Assembly (NCBI GenBank): GCA_030407085.1 | Contig: CM059582.1 | Location: 20,565,501-20,629,500 of the forward strand | Direction: 5' to 3' | Length of the DNA: 64,000 nucleotides | From: Trichopria drosophilae | Lineage: Eukaryota > Arthropoda > Insecta > Hymenoptera > Diapriidae | Shown: positions 25,353-42,080 of the stretch, one piece after another | How positions within the stretch are numbered: the stretch's first letter is position 1 | Layout of the letters: each line of letters opens with the position of its first letter | Translations under genes and position numbers: made by a program | The notes under the pieces: generated by a model | Seen by the model: only the letters and a program-made list of their open reading frames with translations | What the model was told of the DNA's origin: nothing | Databases searched by the model: none

Positions 25353-26353
25353 GTAGGGTTCTGAAGCGAGAATACGCACCTTTTATGCGTTATCTAAGCG
25401 CCCAGTTAAGCGGCTTTTAAGAGTGCATGAAGCCCTTTTCTTATGTATTTTTGTAGGCTACATGAGAAACCCTAAATTAAAGAGTTCATGAGACGTTCGG
25501 CAAGGAGGAGTAGAGCGATTTTTACAATCTTCTACAAGTTTCCTTACGAAACCTTATAATTTTCAATATTGAAAAATTATTTTGATCCACATTATATTAG
25601 AATATTAATCTTTATTTATTCATTATCAATGAACATTTCTGTTAGAATGCTGATGTAACTCGATTATCATATTACGTCTTAGAAATTGATTCATGGTGGT
25701 TGATCAGAGGTTGGCATCACGCGCAGTCTTTGTTTCATATTAAGCGTCGCATGCCGTTGATTACGACTGTGTAGGTGACCGAATGACAACACCTTATTTA
25801 AAAATAATTAATTTATCTTAAAAAAAATTAAATTGCATTAAAAACACGAATAAAAATTAATTTTAATATAAAATGTGGACAAAAATATAAAATAAATAAG
25901 AATGTTTGCAAGCTAAGTATTTTTGTCTTATACATTAATCAGGAACTTTTCCTGTACGCTTTCCAAAGCTTACGTAGCAATTCAGAAATGAAAACATTGA
26001 ACTCTTAAAAGGTTCATATTCTCCCTATAAGTACTCCTATCGAACTTTCGTGGAAGCGGAATGCACGTTTCTAGCCAGTTTCCCAAACGTTAATTTCACG
26101 CTTTATGAACTCTTAATGCACGCTCATATTTTTGGCAGAGATATTACATTTCAAAATGCACAGTTTTGTCTCATATTGGGATGCCGCCTGGTGGTTCAGC
26201 TTACCCATGAAAGATCCTAATATGGTTACTCCTCAAAATGGTGATGTTTAGTAAATTTCTGAAAAACTTTTGAAATGGTTACTATCAGCACAAAATCATT
26301 TGTAATTCAAATATTATAATATCAATTTGCGCTAGATTGATACGGTCGATTTA
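25353..26353. other. Intergenic with decayed repeat fragments
   Basis: AT-rich. Short blocks such as ACGCTTTATGAACTCTTAATGCACGCTC near 26100, read in pieces, resemble the AAGCG/ACTCTT motifs of the CCCTGG-ended family. They may be an old fragment of it. No gene is seen. Confidence 0.3.
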
Positions 26354-26592
26354 CAGCAGTTCCCGCCCTAAGTTATACCGACCAAAGTTATAGGTCTATC
26401 CTAAGTTATAGATTTGCCTTCTTCAAAGTTATACCAGTTTCTTCCTCTCCTTCCCCCACCACATTGTTTCGCTGAGCAACCCTCGCTTCGCAGACAGATG
26501 CACCGAAGCGGGGATAGTGAGGGGCTATAACTTTGGAGAATCGTCCGCTATTTTGAAAGAACCGACAGTATAACTTAGGATGAGGACTACTG
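26354..26592. mobile_element. TA-flanked MITE with CCTAAGTTATAC inverted ends
   Basis: The ends are inverted over about 25 bp: CAGCAGTTCCCGCCCTAAG on the left and, reverse-complemented, CAGTAGTCCTCATCCTAAG on the right, with TA at 26352-26353 and 26593-26594. The CAGTAGTCC terminus and TA target resemble pogo/mariner-type non-autonomous elements. A truncated relative lies near 66-160. Confidence 0.6.
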
Positions 26593-26703
26593 TAAGTCTC
26601 GAATGTCGTCGAAATCCCTATTACTGAAAGTCCCATTACTGTAATTCCCTGAACCGAAACTACCATATTAAAAAATAACCTCTTTCCAATGGCAGCCCCT
26701 TAA

Positions 26704-27279
26704 CCCTTTGAAGCACGGTGCTCCTCTCAAGGTCCACCTTTTCTATCAGATAATTTCATTTATAAAAATTAAATTTTGACGTATTTATATATTTCAGTTT
26801 CGATTTTCATGGCAATTTTTGCTAAGAAGTTTTTATGGTCGCTGATGACGAATCCAGGGTCAGAGTTCCAAAATTCAAAATGGCGAATTCCAAATGGCAG
26901 TACAAGAATTTTAAAAATAATTTTTTTTCTGAGATTTTTGGGCCCCGAAATATGTATATATAATATGTTTTGAATTTTGAAAACTGAGATGGCAGATTCA
27001 AATCAAGCAACATTTCCCTTATTTTGCCCGCCATCTTGGATCCACCATTTTGAACGTTGAACATTTGAGAACATATTCGTTATCAGCTATCCCGACAACT
27101 CCCATGTACGCAGTTTCATATCGATCAAGCAACTTTTTCCTAATATGGTCCGCCATCTTGGATCCGCAATTTTGAATTTTGCAAATCTGAGGTCATATTT
27201 GGAATCAGCGACCCCGAAAGCCCGCGAGTGAAAAATTCCAACCGTTTTCCATGTAAAGAAAAATGTGTGCTTCAAAAGG
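26704..27279. mobile_element. TTAA-flanked repeat element with CCCTTTGAAGCAC ends
   Basis: TTAA lies on both sides (26700-26703 and 27280-27283). The ends are inverted: CCCTTTGAAGCACGG on the left and CCTTTTGAAGCACAC on the right read in reverse. Inside are units with GGTCGCTGATGACGAATC and AAAATGGCGAATTCC, the same motif seen at 38719, 41565, 45239, 56130 and 62290. It is non-coding and read as a piggyBac-type non-autonomous element. Confidence 0.6.
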
Positions 27280-27355
27280 TTAACACGTGTTAGAGGGCAC
27301 TATCCTTTGGACCCCTCCCCACTGCCCCCAATATCAGCCTAACGGTAGCCCGTCT

Positions 27356-27892
27356 TTTTTCCCGGACACTTGTTCCCGGACACTTTTTCCCCGACACTTT
27401 TTCCTTGTAATATTTTCCTCATAACATTTTTTCCTTGAACACTTTGTCCTCGTTACTTTTTCCCCGATACGTTTCCCTTGCACTTTATCCCTTGTTGATG
27501 TGTCAATAAATGTGAATAAAAGTATTCCACGCTTTTAGGCATTATTAGAGGAAGGTGGAGTTCTGACTAGTTAGGTTAGGTTAGTTTCAGGGCACGCATA
27601 TGCTTCTAGTCTTTGATAGGGGTAGGCAGAATTCTGACTAGTTAGGTTAGGTTAGTTTCAGGACGTCCATATGCTTTTAGGCCTTCTTAGTGATAGACGG
27701 AGTTGTCCGGTCCTCCTTTATATAAGAGAAAAGAGCATTGGTACACTTATCCCGTCTCATTATAAACATCAATAATGGAAGAGTCCATTGGGAAAATTGT
27801 TCGGGAAAAAGGGTCGGGGAAAAAGTGACGAGGAAAAAGTGTTAAAGGAAAAAATGTTACGAGGAACATATTACAAGGAAAAAGACATGGAA
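27356..27892. repeat. Inverted array of CACTTTTTCC units with TTAGG-type centre
   Basis: The left arm (27356-27490) is an array of degenerate CCCGACACTTTTTCC units. The right arm (27780-27892) is the same array in reverse (GGAAAAAGTG). Between them is a 71-bp tandem duplication (starting at 27561 and 27632), each copy holding TTCTGACTAG followed by TTAGGTTAGGTTAG, two and a half copies of the insect telomere unit. The structure suggests a foldback-type element. Its boundaries are uncertain. Confidence 0.5.
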
Positions 27893-28393
27893 CCCAGCCT
27901 AACCCAACCACTACAAGTATAGGTTGAGTTGTGGTTGGGATATTGTAGGGGGAGGGGGGCAGAGCCCACCAAACACTTGTTACTCAATTATCCACGCAAA
28001 GAGGTTATTTTTTGAGGTCATTTTGGTCTGGGGAATTATTACAATGTAATTCACGAAAATTATGTGGTATGTAACCATTTGAACCAACTCGGTTAAATAC
28101 AGATCTAGAATCGCTAAACGATGGAAACTTAGCAACAAACTGACATTTTTTACGTTTAGTTGCAAAAAATGTCGCTTAATTTACTATTAAAGTTACTAAA
28201 ATAACGTGATTGGTTAATACCGTGAGATCACTATTTCACCTCGTATGACTATGCTCCCTCTTGCGGCGCTAATTCGAAATAGATTTATTCACTATATGTT
28301 TGATACAGATGGTACACATGTATATTTACAAAAAGCACATTGTATGATCTAACCTAAAGTAATTGTTAAAAAGTGTCACAAATAATCGTAAAA
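27893..28393. other. DDX10 upstream region
   Basis: About 500 bp precede the DDX10 start codon. No clear TATA box is seen. The 5' untranslated leader probably lies within about 28260-28393, which includes TCTAACCTAAAG. A housekeeping TATA-less promoter is the likely arrangement, but no element decides the start site. Confidence 0.3.
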
Positions 28394-34146
<5,753 letters not shown>

Positions 34147-34239
34147 AACTAAAGTTATTACCTTACGACATTGCGTTACAATATATGTGCGAGTGTGTGA
34201 ATGCACATATAATATGTACATATGTAATTTAGGTACATA

Positions 34240-34245
34240 AATAAA
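34240..34245 (+). promoter_or_regulatory. Polyadenylation signal of DDX10
   Basis: A canonical AATAAA lies 94 nt after the DDX10 stop codon. A second candidate is near 34284. The choice between them cannot be settled from sequence. Confidence 0.55.
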
Positions 34246-34420
34246 TGTTATAAAAATAATTGTATATTTTTTGTATGATACGAATAAAATCAGTTTTATG
34301 AATAAACATTGAAGATAATATTTTCTAATCTGTTTATAATTAAGAGAATCGTTGAAAAGTTCTTAATTCAGTTTTATCTAAATTTCATAACTTAAGCGAA
34401 AGAAAATATGAAAGACGTAA

Positions 34421-34527
34421 CCCTGCAAACACAGAAAGTAACAGTTATGTAACATTTAGGTAATTGTTACATTGTTACATAAATGTTACAAAGTTGTTAC
34501 ATAACTGTTACTTTTGTGTTTGCAGGG
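34421..34527. mobile_element. Small palindromic CCCTGCAAACAC element, copy 1
   Basis: The 107-bp element is almost wholly palindromic, from CCCTGCAAACACAGAAAGTA to TACTTTTGTGTTTGCAGGG. A second copy lies at 41092-41188. The short length and full symmetry indicate a minimal MITE that would fold into a hairpin if transcribed. Confidence 0.65.
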
Positions 34528-35300
34528 TAGTGAATGCTGCTCTATAAGGAATAAAATGCACATGAATTTGAGTAAAAATAAATCAGCGCTTTTAGATTAG
34601 CGTTACTGAAACCAAAGGTACGATCGATTTACAGATAACTCGTATGAACTTTATATCCGAACAATTCTTTTCAATAAAATTTGTATTATATGAACCAAAT
34701 TCTTGGAATGATGAAATACTGCTTTAAAAGTAAAATATGACTCATTTAAAACATCTTTATTTCATTTTTTCAATCATCTCTTTCTGCTTAAATTGATAAA
34801 ATCGAATTACAATATTTGATATGTATGTACTAATTTTCATTACTTACTTAATTATTTTTAAGGTAGAACACTAGATTTCTTGATATTTCTTCGGCACTTT
34901 ACAAAATCAACAACTTTACTCAAAATTTTTACACGAATTATGTACTTTAGCAGTAAAAATGTTTGTTTGGGACGACGAACTATACTTTTTGTTCCGCGTT
35001 TGAATTTCCCAAACTAAAAAAGGCGGGAAACGAAACCAACAGCTTTGCGTTTCCAAAGGATCTCTCTCAGTACAGTACATGCCGCTAGTGGTTTAAAATT
35101 TCTAGACTCCCTAGGGATAATCGCGCCCTCTCACCGTCGGGTGGCGAAATTCGTCGAGTCTCGTCCATAGAGCACATCATTCATTGAGAAACTTCTCCAT
35201 ATTGGAAAACATTAAAAATACAATGTATAACAGTCCAAACAAACGAAAAAGAATAAGATGGAATTCAGAAATTAATTGAAAAACGTCACAATGGATTTAA

Positions 35301-36356
35301 CTCTTATTGACCCAATTTGTCCGTTTTTGTCCGTCAAATTTAAGCTCGTATAACTTTGTTGTTTATGCTTAAAAAAAATCGGAACCTTTGTAGGCGAGCA
35401 TTTTCGAGGGTGCTCTTTCAGAATCCGGATCGAAAATTTTGAAAAAACCACCCCATCCTACCCTAATTTTCAATTTTAAAAAAAAACACGATTTTTTGAG
35501 GTATTTTTTTTTTTAATCGTATTAGCTGAAACCACAAAAACTCCGGCTCAAAATGACGAAATAATAAAGTTATGCACATGAAAAATTCATTTTTCATCAT
35601 GAAGGGGTTGTGTGACCACCCGTAAAATAAAATATTTACAAAAAATCGCTAATTTACGGATTTTTCTGAAAAAAATTTGTTTCAGCTTTTGAAAACAGGT
35701 AAAAATGGGGCAAAACATATCACAGTATAGTTATATAAACGATAGTTTAGATAAACAATATATAGTTATATAGAACGATATATGATGAATGCCATGCGAC
35801 TTCCGGTCTTTATCCCTAAAACTATCAATAATGGGTAGACATTATTTTATAACTTTATCATAGGCATTGTATTTAGTATGTAAGAGTATAAAAGCTGCAT
35901 TTATTTATTTCTATTTTCCCCCATTTTTACCTGTTTTCAAAAGCCGAAACAATTTTTTTTCATAAAAATCAGTAAAATATCGATTTTTTGTAAATATTTT
36001 ATTTTAGGTGTGGTCGCACAACCCCTACATGATGAAAAATGAATTTTTTATGTGCATAACTTTATTATTTCGACATTTAAAACGGGAGTTTTTGTGGTTT
36101 CAGCTATCATCAAGACTTCTTACGGACCGAAAATACGATTCAAACCAAAAAAAAATACCTTAAAAAATCGATTTTTTTTTTAAATTGAAAATTAGGGTAG
36201 GAAGGGGTGGTTTTTTCAAAATTTTCGATCCGGATTCTGAAAAAGCACGCTCGAAAATACCAGCTTACAAAGTTTCCGATTTTTTTAAGCATAATTAACA
36301 AAGTTGTTCGAGCTTAAATTTGACGGACAAAAACAGACAAATTGGGTCAAGAAGGG
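35301..36356. mobile_element. Long-inverted-repeat TTAA element (LIR-3) with intact target duplication
   Basis: TTAA lies at 35297-35300 and 36357-36360. The ends are inverted: CTCTTATTGACCCAATTTGT on the left and, reversed, CCCTTCTTGACCCAATTTGT on the right. Arms of about 420 bp flank a loop of about 200 bp. The left arm contains GGTGCTCTTTCAGAATCCGG, which also resembles LIR-4, so this is the same superfamily as the two DDX10 intronic elements. It has no coding sequence. Confidence 0.75.
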
Positions 36357-36594
36357 TTAATACTTTCACATGGATTTCCGAACATTCGAATTCAGAAAAA
36401 TTCTTTTTAGTGCGTCGGCTTTATTATATGAGTAATTCCACAGATTTTTTGACATTCGAACTCGGTAAAAGTTGAACAAAAATTGATGGCACACCTGCGG
36501 GATGACATTTATCACAAAGCAGGATGTATATGAACCCATCAAATCGTTATACGTGTATAATTTTTTAGCTGATTTATCGAAGGAAATCAAATTA

Positions 36595-37027
36595 CCCAAC
36601 AAACGAAAAAGTATACGAAAAATCTGTGTACGATTTAATACGAAACAAGTCTGTTTCTTTCCCACACTTTCAGTTTCGAATGCGAGTGTATACGATATTA
36701 TACGCGATACATAAACGCACATAACCTCAAAGAAATGATTACTTTGGATTATCGAATGATTTAAACTTAAAACTAGAAAACAGAACATTTCTTCGAAAAT
36801 TATGAAATACGGAAAACGATATAATCAATTCTTCGATTAAATTAACAGAATTTAAAGCTATTCTAAGCCGCAACAAATCAATTTTTGTAACGAATGAATT
36901 CAATTCTATAGTATTACAGGTCGTATAAAATGGTATAAATTAGAATAAGAATCTCGAATAATCAATACGCCACTAGAAAGAAACAGAATGCAAAATATCG
37001 ATTCCGTATACTTTTTCGTTTATTGGG
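36595..37027. mobile_element. TA-flanked element with 24-bp inverted ends
   Basis: The ends are CCCAACAAACGAAAAAGTAT and, reverse-complemented, CCCAATAAACGAAAAAGTAT. TA lies on each side (36593-36594 and 37028-37029). It is 433 bp and contains repeated TACGA/TCGTA palindromic bits. It is non-coding. The 140-codon minus-strand frame 36366-36788 overlaps its edge and is considered chance. Confidence 0.65.
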
Positions 37028-37029
37028 TA

Positions 37030-38718
37030 CTTTTTTTTTATTTGAACTGTTTAGGAAAATAGCATAAAAATATAATTAGTGACTGATAATTTATTTCTGA
37101 AATGAGTAAACGTGCTTAATAACAAATATATAATAATATATTTAATATAAAGTTTTGTAAATAACTTGGCCGATAAACGTTTATTGTTCGTTTTAACAAT
37201 TTAATAGAAATATACATCTGTTTTCGTTTCGAAAAGATTTGAAAAATGGATTTATTTAATATTTCGGGGATTTTTTCCAAACGTCATAATTTTTTAAGAT
37301 AATAAATATCTTGCAATTCTGTAATACATGGTGTATCATAGAAAAAGATCTTATTATAATTTTTACAAAAACATTTTTGTACATGTTTCATTTTACTTAA
37401 TATTCCTCGATTACGCCCAGTTTGCGTTATTATGCTAAAACTTCAATTACCTATTGCGACCACAATCAATTTAACTGATTAAAAGAAATTGATAAAATTT
37501 TTGTTTTGACGTTTTTTTTTCAAACGCTTTGTTGAAACAGCAATGTGATTTTCGGTTAAAACACATCCGAAACTAATGTGAACACTGGTTACAGAGTATT
37601 AAAAAATAGTTTTCTAAATGTGCCACTCGTTTATTTATATTCTTTAGGTCGTTCACGTTTCTTCTTGACAATTTCTTAATGACATAGGTATGCTAATTAT
37701 TGAGGCACATTAATCTACGAAATTTAGTTTTTATTAGCAGTAGAAAAGGAACTTATTTTCATAAAATAGCTAAAATTAAAAAAAAAAAAACAGTTTTTGG
37801 AAAAAGTCGGTACCTGTAGTATTTGGGATAATAATTTTTGTTGAACGTGAGGTACACTCATCAACTTAAGATTTTTTAAGAGTACTTGTTAAATATGCTT
37901 CCACATGACTTTGAGAAAGATAGAAACAGTCTTAATTTTTATATAGTCCTAAGATGTCAAGATTTCTATACGAGTACCCTTTGATAATAGTGAAATGTTG
38001 GCACATTATGCGTAAATAGTGATTGTTTATAACTAGCAATATATAGAAAATTGATGAAATTTTACATCTAACTGTATTTTGTCCAAAACTCTTCATGAAT
38101 TAATACTTGAAAGGCACGGTGAGCTTCGATTGAGTTCAACCCAAAAGTCCCCCAACTTCGCGGTTTCTTGTAGGCATCTTTTTTTATTTGTCTCACGGTT
38201 ATTTTAAGCCATCAATGAAAATAATCGCCGGAGGGAAACTCAAAATATCTTGATTTTTCGTATTTTTTTAAAGGTTATTGCAAATATTTTCATCCTAATA
38301 ACGTTTAGATCTAGTTTTTTTAAACGAACGTTTATATTTTGGCTCTAGAAAGACAATCCCGAAATGGTTTGAATACTTTTATAGTTTTAAACTCGAAATA
38401 TTTACGAAAATAGGCAAAAAAAGTCGTTTTTATTGGTTTTTTGTAAATATAATTTTTTTCAAGGCATTCTGCGACAAAATAGCTCAAGGACAAATTAAAG
38501 TACACACAATTATCTGTAAAACTGAAAAAAAAGATTGCTGCTAACTTTGTTAAAAAATGTCAATTGAAAAATCGGAAAAAACAAGTTCGCGTAGACGTAT
38601 TTCTGAACAATTATTCTTAAAAAAAGAAATCTTTCTATCTATTACAGTTTATGAGTTAGAAAGACATGAAGTACACAGGTTTTAAGTATATTTATTCGAC
38701 GCTCACCGCACGTTGTAA
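37030..38718. other. AT-rich intergenic DNA
   Basis: No gene is seen. GGCACGGTGAGC at about 38113 and its inverse GCTCACCGCACG at about 38701 enclose some 600 bp and could be the ends of another miniature element, but only one copy exists here and no target duplication is clear. Confidence 0.3.
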
Positions 38719-39220
38719 CCCTTTGAAGAATACAGTTTTCTTTCCGTGGAAACCAGCTGGAATCTGTTACTCGGGGGTTTTTAGGGTCGCTGATTACGAA
38801 TCTGACCTCAGATTTTCATAATGCAAAATGGCGGATTCAAAATGGCCGACCAAAATATAAAAAGGTACTCGATCGAGATGAAACTGAATACTTGGGGCTT
38901 TATAAGGTCGCAGATTAAGAATCGTACCTCAAATTTCCAAAATTTAAAATGGTGGATCCAATATGGCGGACTGAAATGTAAAAACTTATTGAATCGAAAC
39001 GAAACGGGATACTCGGGGCTTTTCAAGGTCGGAGATTAAGAATTTGACCTAAGATTTTTGAATCGCCATATTGGATTCGCCATTTTGAATTTTGAAAACC
39101 TAAGTTCAGATTCTTAATCGGTGACCTTGAAAATCCCCGAGTACGTAGTTTCACCTTGATCAAACAAGTTTTTAGATTTCAGTCCGCCATATTGTATTCG
39201 CCATTTTGAATTCTATACGC
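38719..39220. repeat. ATGGCGGAT-family repeat
   Basis: It begins CCCTTTGAAG after a mutated GTAA site, like the left end of 26704-27279. It then holds alternating copies, direct and then inverted, of units with ACTCGGGGGTTTTTAGGGTCG and AAAATGGCGGATTC. The right boundary is unclear and the TTAA there is not found. It is a member of the same piggyBac-type family. Confidence 0.5.
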
Positions 39221-39855
39221 ATATATATTTTTGTATTATAAAGAAAAAAGTAAAACAAATTTTACGTCCATTTTACCTTCACATATATTATTATTACTTA
39301 GTTCCAGTGAAATTGATTAAATTTTAGTTCGTGTTTTGATGTGAAAAACTGCTTGTGACTGTTTTTTAGGTTATGTTTATGGTGTCTATTCACGTATTTA
39401 TCGAATTACAACGAATGAATTTCAATGAAAATGGCCAAGAAACGGAAATAAAACGTATTTAATTTGTTTTAATTTCTTTTTGTTTGTTGTGAAAACTATT
39501 ATGTATAAAAAAATGCCAAGTATTCAACCAGATGTAAATTATTAAATCCCATTTCCGATGAGGGTAAATATATTTTTTTCATTCAATTATATGTAAAAAG
39601 ATTTTATAATGTATTATATTTTATATATGTACGTATACATATCATCTATGATGTAAAATAAAATAAAATGAGATATAACCAGTGATAAAAAGGACAGAGT
39701 ACGCTCAAAATATTATTCCACGCCTCTAGAAAACATTAGAGTATATACCCTTAACCCTTTGAAGCAAACTTTGGTCTTTACACAGAAACAGCTGAAATTT
39801 GTAAGCCAAGATGGCTTAACTAAATTTGAAAAGCTGTTTGATTAAATTGAAACTA

Positions 39856-41564
39856 CCCAATAAGCAAATAAGGTGTCTTAAAGATGTCTAAAAGATATCC
39901 TTCAATCTTTCTATAGATGTCTTGAAAATGTCGAAAAGATCTCTAAAAAAGTCTTTTAGATGTCTTATGCAACAATTTCGGAGATCTTTTAGATAGCATC
40001 TTTTAGATATATCAAAAATGTATTTTAAAAGATAAAAGAAATAAACCGACAGATTTCTCAATTCGAAATGTCAAGAAACCGGATTGGAAACGTAATGTCT
40101 GAATTTGATCTTATTCTTTTTCGTTTGTTGAGTTAGTATAATCGCAGACGCCTTAATCACTACGATGTAAGTATACATGTAGAAGAGAGAAAGCACCAAA
40201 ATAATGAATCGCTCTTAGAAAATAATGTAAACATGGTATGTATAATATTATACATAATATTATATATAATACTTAATGAGAATATTTAAGATTATTTTTC
40301 ATAAATAAGATCCCAAATTTTTCCGTTCTTGTCAGGATGGAACTAATTTCAAAAAGGTAACTGTTTTGGGCGTCAATTTGGGTTAAAGAAAAAATGAGAG
40401 AATCGTAGTTATACACTTATATTTCTTATAATATGAAGTATTTAGCATCGGACACACTTTATGTAAACTAGTTCCGTCTTCGACAAATTTGCCACGTACT
40501 TTGCAACAATTCCGTTTAGGAGGATATTTTGTCCTAGCTAACGGACTAAAAGAGAAAAAGCAACGCTTTACGCCGCGCACGGCCCGAATTATAATTTTCC
40601 GTCGCGATGCGACCAAGTACCTTTTTAATTTTTAATGCGAATGTCTAATTTTTACCGATTTTCCTCCGCTAACGGTCTATACGTCATACGCCGCATACGG
40701 CCGTCACACACTTCTCGTCTTTTTCAAAAGTTCCTTTTTATTTCGTTGAGGCCTACTCTAGCCCCATCTATTATCAATATTATACATATATATCAATGTT
40801 TATTTTCGTCACTTCCTAAAATCAACCGCGTTATATAAATTATTCCTAACATTACCAACAACAACAAAAATACAGAAATGTTCCGTGCGAAATAGAGAAG
40901 GTAAAATTTGTGCGCATGCGCAACATCGGCGTTTCGTAAAGATCGCTAAGATATTTTTGCAAAAGATGTAATTTAGATCTTCAAAAAGATATCTTTTAGA
41001 TAATTTATAAAAAATATAATTTAGATATCTCTTGCAAAATATCCCTAAGATCTCCAAAAGACATCTTTTAGACTTGCATTCCCCTGCAAACACTGAAAGT
41101 AACAGTTACGTAATATTTACGTAATGGTTACATTGTTACATAAATCTTACATAGTTGTTACATAACTGTTACTTTTGTGTTTACAGGGTCGTGAAATTGT
41201 TTATTGAAAAACGTCTTAGAACACAGATGTACAAGTTAGTCAGCAAAACACAAATTTACATGACAGAAACATGCGGGGCGTGATAAGAAACACTACAATA
41301 TGGCGGCCATGTTGATCGTAAAATGAGGAGTGCGGAAAGAAATTTGCGTGCATGCACAATATGGGCGTTTAGCAAAGAGATCTTTCTCCAAGATATTTTT
41401 GCGAAAGACGACTTTTAGATCTCCTTTGGATAGACATTTTTCGAATAGATATCTTTCAGATATCACCAAAGAAGATGTGTTTTAGATGTCTTTGTTCAAG
41501 ACATCTTTCCAAAAGACATCTTTTACATATCCTTTAGACATGCTTTTGATAAAATGTTTATTGT
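39856..41564. mobile_element. Composite insertion rich in AAAGATGTCTTTTAGAT palindromes
   Basis: The left edge CCCAATAAGCAAATAAGG and right edge TTTATTGTG are loosely inverted. Degenerate units around AGACATCTTTTAGA, in both orientations, occur at 39875-40030, 40930-41085 and 41385-41530. An internal end-like sequence TCTTTTTCGTTTGTTGAG at about 40115-40132 resembles the termini of the 36595 element, and a small palindromic MITE sits at 41092-41188. More than one element is probably nested here. Confidence 0.4.
41092..41188. mobile_element. Small palindromic CCCTGCAAACAC element, copy 2
   Basis: The 97-bp copy of the 34421-34527 element has the same inverted ends (CCCTGCAAACACTGAAAGTA and TACTTTTGTGTTTACAGGG). 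It is nested in the composite insertion 39856-41564. Confidence 0.65.
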
Positions 41565-42080
41565 GCGGGGGTTCGATAATTCAACCTTTGATTTTCAGAA
41601 TTCAAAGTGGTGGATACAATATGGCGTCCACAAAATTGAAAATTTATCGGAGTCGCTGGATGCTGATTACAAATCCGACCATAAAATTCAAAATCTTAAA
41701 TTTTATTACTTATAGTTAGTCGCGTTGCTTCATTTTTTATTACTTAATCTGCCATTAGTATTACACTATTATACCTACCGTTTAAAATCATGAAATTCCG
41801 ACATTATATTATTAGACAGGTACCCCTGCAACCTCCGAGTAACAGGTTTCAAGCAAATCTGAACAATTGTTAATTTTGTCGTCATTTTGAATTTTGAAAA
41901 TCTGAGGCCAGATTCGGAGTCAGCGACCTCGAAAACCCTTGAATACCCAGATTAACTGCGATCAGGTAACTTTTTACGTTTTGATCCGCCATCTTGGATC
42001 CTTCATTTTGAATTTTGCAAATATGAAGCCAGATTCGTGGTCAGCAATACCGAAAACCTCTATATACAATATTTCACACT

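Larger units (their letters stand above)
34147..35300. other. DDX10 3' region and intergenic DNA
   Basis: The 3' untranslated region probably ends after AATAAA at 34240-34245 or the AATAAAATC near 34284. A small palindromic element lies at 34421-34527. The rest is AT-rich with no gene seen. The sequence AACAAACGAAAAAGAATAAG near 35232 matches one end of the TA-flanked families at 36595 and 40110, so a stray element end may be present. Confidence 0.4.
39755..42080. repeat. ATGGCGGAT-family repeat split by a composite insertion
   Basis: The left fragment starts after TTAA (39751-39754) with CCCTTTGAAGCAAAC and runs to about 39855. The family sequence resumes at about 41565 (GCGGGGGTTCG, then AAGTGGTGGATACAATATGG) and decays by about 42080. 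The sequence between, 39856-41564, is an unrelated insertion. Confidence 0.45.

Noticed and set aside
36366..36788. 140-codon open frame on the minus strand
   Set aside because: It overlaps the TA-flanked element at 36595-37027, has no recognisable domain, and reads like chance translation of AT-rich DNA.
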